From the NCBI GenBank assembly GCA_042701975.1, contig CP170561.1, forward strand, positions 3,224,001 through 3,288,000: a stretch of DNA of 64,000 nucleotides, read 5' to 3'. The notes under the pieces were generated by a model, which saw only the letters and a program-made list of their open reading frames with translations, did not search any database and was not told the origin of the DNA. Shown here piece by piece: positions 60,687 to 64,000 of this stretch; the stretch's first letter is position 1; each line of letters opens with the position of its first letter. The position numbers and the translations under genes were made by a program. The stretch is from JAFALK01 sp042701975 (lineage in GTDB: Bacteria > Pseudomonadota > Gammaproteobacteria > Burkholderiales > Burkholderiaceae_C).

Positions 60687-60803
60687 ATCGATCCATCACT
60701 CAGGTATCCATAAACTTGCCACCAGCAAAAGGCATCCTAAGCCTGCGGTGGCGGCAAAGATATGAGTCAAGGCCTAGTTGGAACCAACGGGCTTCGAAGA
60801 GGG

Positions 60804-60879
<76 letters not shown>

Positions 60880-60927
60880 ACGGTGCAGAAAAGTATAGCC
60901 ACGGATTGCGTGGCGTCACCGGGGTTC

Positions 60928-63516
60928 CTACCCGGGTAGCGACACCGCGTCCAGCAGCTCGTTCTCGATTTGCAGCTGCAGCTTGTTCTGCTGCAGCGCG
61001 GCGCCGTCGAGCAAGAAGGTGTCCTCCACGCGCTCGCCCAGCGTCGAGATCTTGGCCAGTTGCAGGTTGATGCCGTGGCGGGCCAGCACGCGGGCGATGG
61101 CGTAGAGCAGGCCGGCGCGGTCGCTGGTGCTGATGGACAGCAGCCAGGCCTGGGCGCGTTCGTCCGGGCGCAGGTTGATGCGCGGCGTGTAGGGGAAGCT
61201 CTTGACGCGGCGCGACAGCCGCCCGCGGCGCGGCTCGGGCAGCGGGCCGGGTTTGGCCAGGGCCTGGGAGAGCTGGCTTTCCACCAGGCTCACCAGGTCA
61301 CGGTGGTGGGCCTCGGTGTCGGGGCTGATCACTTGGAAGGTGTCGAGCGCGTAGCCGGTGTTGGTGGTGTGGACCTTGGCGTCCAGGATGTTGAAGCCGG
61401 CGCCGTCGAAGTAGCCGCATATGTGAGCGAAGAGGTCGCTCTGGTCCGGGGCATAGACCAGGACCTGCAGGCCTTCGCCGATGGGCGAGGGGCGGGCCCG
61501 CACGATCGGCTCGCCGGAGTTCACATGGCGCCAGAGTTCGCGGGCATGCCAGGCCAGATCGCCGGCCTCGTGGCGGGCGAAGTAGCTGACGGCCAGCGTG
61601 TTCCATAGCGGCTCTTCGGTGCCGGGCAGGGCGGAGCGCAGCGCCAGCGTCTGGCGGGCTTCCTGCTTGCGGGTCTCGATCTCGGCGGCGAGGTTGGGCT
61701 TGGCACCGCCCAGGCGTCGCAACGTTACGCGGTAGAGGTCTTCGAGCAGCTTGCCCTTCCACGCGTTCCAGACCTTGGGGCTGGTGCCGCGGATGTCGGC
61801 CACGGTCAGCAGGTACAGCGCGGTGAGGTGGCGGGCGTCGCCCATGCGCTTGGCGAAGGCGTCCACGACTTCAGGGTCGGACAGGTCTTCTTTCTGCGCC
61901 ACGCGCGAGAGCGTGAGGTGTTCTCGGACGAGGAAGGCGACGAGCTCGGCCTCCGCCTTGTTCAGGCCGTGCTCGCGGCAAAAGCGCTTGGCATCGACGG
62001 CACCCAGGTCCGAGTGGTCGCCCCCTCGGCCCTTGGCCACGTCGTGGAAGAGGGCGGCGATGTAGAGCAGCTCGGGCTGGTCCCACTGCGAGGCCAGCTG
62101 CGAGCAGAACGGGTACTCGTGGGCGTGCTCGGGGATGAAGAAGCGGCGCACATTGCGCAGCACCATCAGGATGTGCTGGTCCACGGTGTAGACGTGGAAC
62201 AGGTCGTGCTGCATCTGGCCCACGATCTTGCGGAACACCCAGAGGTAGCGGCCCAGCACCGAGGTCTGGTTGAGCAGGCGGAAGACGTGCGTGTGGCCGA
62301 CCGGCTCGCGCAGGATCTTCATGAAGGTGGCGCGGTTGGCCGGATCGCGGCGCCAGGCGCCGTCCATCTCGCCGCGGGCGTTGTAAAGCGCGCGCAGGGT
62401 GCGGGCCGAGAGGCCCTTGATGCCCGGCGTCTGCTGGTAGAGCAAGAAGGTCTCGAGGATGGCGTGCGGCTGGCGCTGGTAGAGGTCGTCGCTCGCCACT
62501 TCGAGCATGCCGGCGCGCTCCAGGAAGCGCTCGTTGATCGGCTGCATCAGCTCCTGCTGCGAGCCCATGATGCGCTCTTCAAGATTGAGCAGCAGAATCT
62601 GGTTGAGCTGCGTGACGGCCTTAGCGGCCCAGTAGTAGCGGCGCATCAGCACTTCAGAGACGCGCTGGCCCTGGCTGGCCTGATAGCCGAAGCTCTCGGC
62701 CACGGCGGTCTGCAGGTCGAAGATCAGGCGGTCTTCGCGCCGGCCGGCAATGACGTGCAATCGCGCGCGGATCAGCGTGAGCACGCCTTCGTTGCGCTGC
62801 AGCTGACGGCTTTCAAAAGCCGTGATCAGGCCCTTAACTGCCAGCGCCTTCCAGGTCTTGCCGAGGACTGCTGCGCGGGCGATCCAGATCAGCACCTGCA
62901 GGTCGCGCAGGCCGCCGGGGCTTTCCTTGCAGTTGGGTTCGAGCGCGTAGGGCGTTTCCTCGAACTTGGTGTGGCGCTGACGCATCTCCAGCGTTTTGGC
63001 GCGCAGGAAGGCTTTGGCGTCCATGGCCTTGGCGAGCAGGCGCGAGAGCCGCTGGAAGTGCGAGCGGTCGCCGGCCAGCCAGCGGGCTTCGAGCAAGGCG
63101 GTCTGGATGGTGACGTCACCCTTGGCTTCGCTCACGCACTCGTTCACCGTGCGCACCGAAGAGCCGATCTCCAGGCCGATGTCCCAGCAGGCGGTGATGA
63201 AGGCCTCGACGGCGTTCTTGGCCGGGCCGGCCACGTGGGCGTCCACGCCATCGGGCAGCAGGACGAGCACGTCGACGTCGGAATACGGGAACAGCTCGCC
63301 GCGCCCGTAGCCGCCGACCGCAACCAGCGCGCTGCCTTCGGGCAGGCCGGATTGGCGCCACAGCACCTGCAACTGCGCATCGACCAGATCGGCCAGCTCG
63401 CGTAGCAGGCGCCGCGCGCCGGTGACGCTGGGCGCGGCGTTGCGGAAGGCTTCAATCAGCGCCTGCTTGCCGGCTTTCAGGGAGCGGCGTTGCTCCGCCA
63501 GCAGCGAGGCGTTCAT
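60928..63516 (-). CDS. glnD: Bifunctional [protein-PII] uridylyltransferase/uridylyl-removing enzyme
   Basis: 862 aa from ATG 63516. The nucleotidyltransferase domain has GGYGRGELFPYSDVDVL (Gly68-Asp82 with the metal-binding Asp pair). An HD domain follows (ALFHDVAKGRGGDHSDLGA) for removal of UMP, and two ACT domains lie at the C terminus (about 700-780 and 795-862; LLSISTSDRAGLLYAIARVL). It senses glutamine and modifies PII proteins to control nitrogen assimilation. Length and order match the family. It lies 7 bp after the map stop and is probably cotranscribed with map. Confidence 0.97.
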   Translation of the reverse strand: MNASLLAEQRRSLKAGKQALIEAFRNAAPSVTGARRLLRELADLVDAQLQVLWRQSGLPEGSALVAVGGYGRGELFPYSDVDVLVLLPDGVDAHVAGPAKNAVEAFITACWDIGLEIGSSVRTVNECVSEAKGDVTIQTALLEARWLAGDRSHFQRLSRLLAKAMDAKAFLRAKTLEMRQRHTKFEETPYALEPNCKESPGGLRDLQVLIWIARAAVLGKTWKALAVKGLITAFESRQLQRNEGVLTLIRARLHVIAGRREDRLIFDLQTAVAESFGYQASQGQRVSEVLMRRYYWAAKAVTQLNQILLLNLEERIMGSQQELMQPINERFLERAGMLEVASDDLYQRQPHAILETFLLYQQTPGIKGLSARTLRALYNARGEMDGAWRRDPANRATFMKILREPVGHTHVFRLLNQTSVLGRYLWVFRKIVGQMQHDLFHVYTVDQHILMVLRNVRRFFIPEHAHEYPFCSQLASQWDQPELLYIAALFHDVAKGRGGDHSDLGAVDAKRFCREHGLNKAEAELVAFLVREHLTLSRVAQKEDLSDPEVVDAFAKRMGDARHLTALYLLTVADIRGTSPKVWNAWKGKLLEDLYRVTLRRLGGAKPNLAAEIETRKQEARQTLALRSALPGTEEPLWNTLAVSYFARHEAGDLAWHARELWRHVNSGEPIVRARPSPIGEGLQVLVYAPDQSDLFAHICGYFDGAGFNILDAKVHTTNTGYALDTFQVISPDTEAHHRDLVSLVESQLSQALAKPGPLPEPRRGRLSRRVKSFPYTPRINLRPDERAQAWLLSISTSDRAGLLYAIARVLARHGINLQLAKISTLGERVEDTFLLDGAALQQNKLQLQIENELLDAVSLPG

Positions 63517-63523
63517 GATTCGC

Positions 63524-64000
63524 TCAGCCCGTTGTGACTGCGGCGCCGGTGATGAAGGCGGGCGGGGGCGGGCTGCCGGCAGAAAGCGTCATGACCTCAT
63601 ACCCGGTGTCGGTCACGAGCACGGTGTGCTCCCACTGAGCCGACAGCGAGCGGTCCTTGGTGACGATGGTCCAGCCGTCGCCGGTCTCGCGGATCTCGCG
63701 GCGGCCGGCGTTGATCATCGGCTCGATGGTGAACATCATGCCCGGCACGAGTTCTTCGAGCGTGCCGGGGCGGCCGTAGTGCAGCACCTGCGGCTCTTCA
63801 TGGAAGACCTGGCCGATGCCGTGGCCGCAGAACTCGCGCACGACGGAGAAGCCGTTGCTCTCGGCAAAGGTCTGGATGGCGTGGCCGATGTCGCCCAGGC
63901 GCGCGCCCGGCTTGACCTTGGCGATGCCCTTCCACATGGCTTCATACGTGAAGCTGCACAAGCGCTTGGCGGCGATGGAGCCCTCGCCAACGACGAACAT
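63524..64000 (-). CDS. map: Type I methionine aminopeptidase, partial (5' end outside window)
   Basis: The last about 158 codons of a roughly 270-aa enzyme; the gene continues past the right edge. Visible metal and active-site residues are His in REFCGHGIGQVFHEEP, Glu in MMFTIEPMIN and Glu in SAQWEHTVLVT, as in MetAP-I. It removes the initiator methionine from nascent proteins in the cytoplasm. A short Pro/Ala-rich tail (SPPPPAFITGAAVTTG) extends beyond the usual end. Its neighbour glnD is the common partner in beta-proteobacteria. Confidence 0.95.
   Translation of the reverse strand: MFVVGEGSIAAKRLCSFTYEAMWKGIAKVKPGARLGDIGHAIQTFAESNGFSVVREFCGHGIGQVFHEEPQVLHYGRPGTLEELVPGMMFTIEPMINAGRREIRETGDGWTIVTKDRSLSAQWEHTVLVTDTGYEVMTLSAGSPPPPAFITGAAVTTG

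Overview
The window is high-GC chromosomal DNA that looks like a betaproteobacterium of the order Burkholderiales (Roseateles/Mitsuaria/Rubrivivax-like). Supporting signs are a map-glnD backbone pair, a tRNA-Ala(CGC) gene, PEP-CTERM exported proteins, and many solute-binding and signalling paralogs. I see no transposase, integrase, CRISPR array or rRNA gene. The genus is an inference.

Layout. (1) 1-2517 is the 3' end of a giant autotransporter. It is followed by a periplasmic binding-like protein, a ghost of a response regulator, a chemoreceptor, a histidine kinase, an HD-GYP response regulator broken by two single-base frameshifts, a second binding-like protein and a decayed third one (to about 10.1 kb). 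(2) 10.1-13.4 kb holds a coupled pair: a secreted HAF-repeat protein with a zinc-protease motif, and a 212-aa secreted partner. (3) 13.9-22.9 kb is a ten-gene type II secretion/type IV pilus-like operon on the minus strand: major pseudopilin, platform protein, ATPase, PilN/O/P-like inner-membrane proteins, secretin and three more pseudopilins. A TPR-LuxR regulator lies upstream. (4) 24.7-30.3 kb encodes two PEP-CTERM proteins and a large subtilisin-like protease, plausible exported clients. (5) 30.4-32.7 kb holds a truncated acyl-CoA ligase, a binding-protein pseudogene carrying an 8-bp tandem repeat, and a coupled pair of tiny genes. (6) 32.9-42.0 kb is a phosphorelay block: HD-GYP regulator, 1836-aa hybrid kinase with six PAS domains, REC-kinase and OmpR-type regulator. 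(7) 42-46.7 kb has an EarP-like glycosyltransferase homolog, a LysR regulator, a fatty acid desaturase and a divergent AraC regulator. (8) 47.6-60.7 kb is one intact autotransporter gene of 4341 codons. (9) tRNA-Ala, glnD and map close the window.

The most interesting pattern is a bipartite promoter-like element. GTCAAC half-sites 10 bp apart are followed by TNGCTGGCGG, a 17-bp gap and a CACATT/GACAGT hexamer. It occurs upstream of the chemoreceptor, the HD-GYP regulator, the giant autotransporter, the EarP-like gene and one orphan site, with weaker versions before the LysR and OmpR-type genes. This suggests a local regulon driven by an OmpR/PhoB-type activator, possibly the regulator at 41244. 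The region also shows strong duplication and decay: the autotransporter 3' ends (1-2517 and 58142-60658) are near-identical, equal-length direct repeats 58 kb apart, and at least five signalling or binding-protein genes survive only as remnants.
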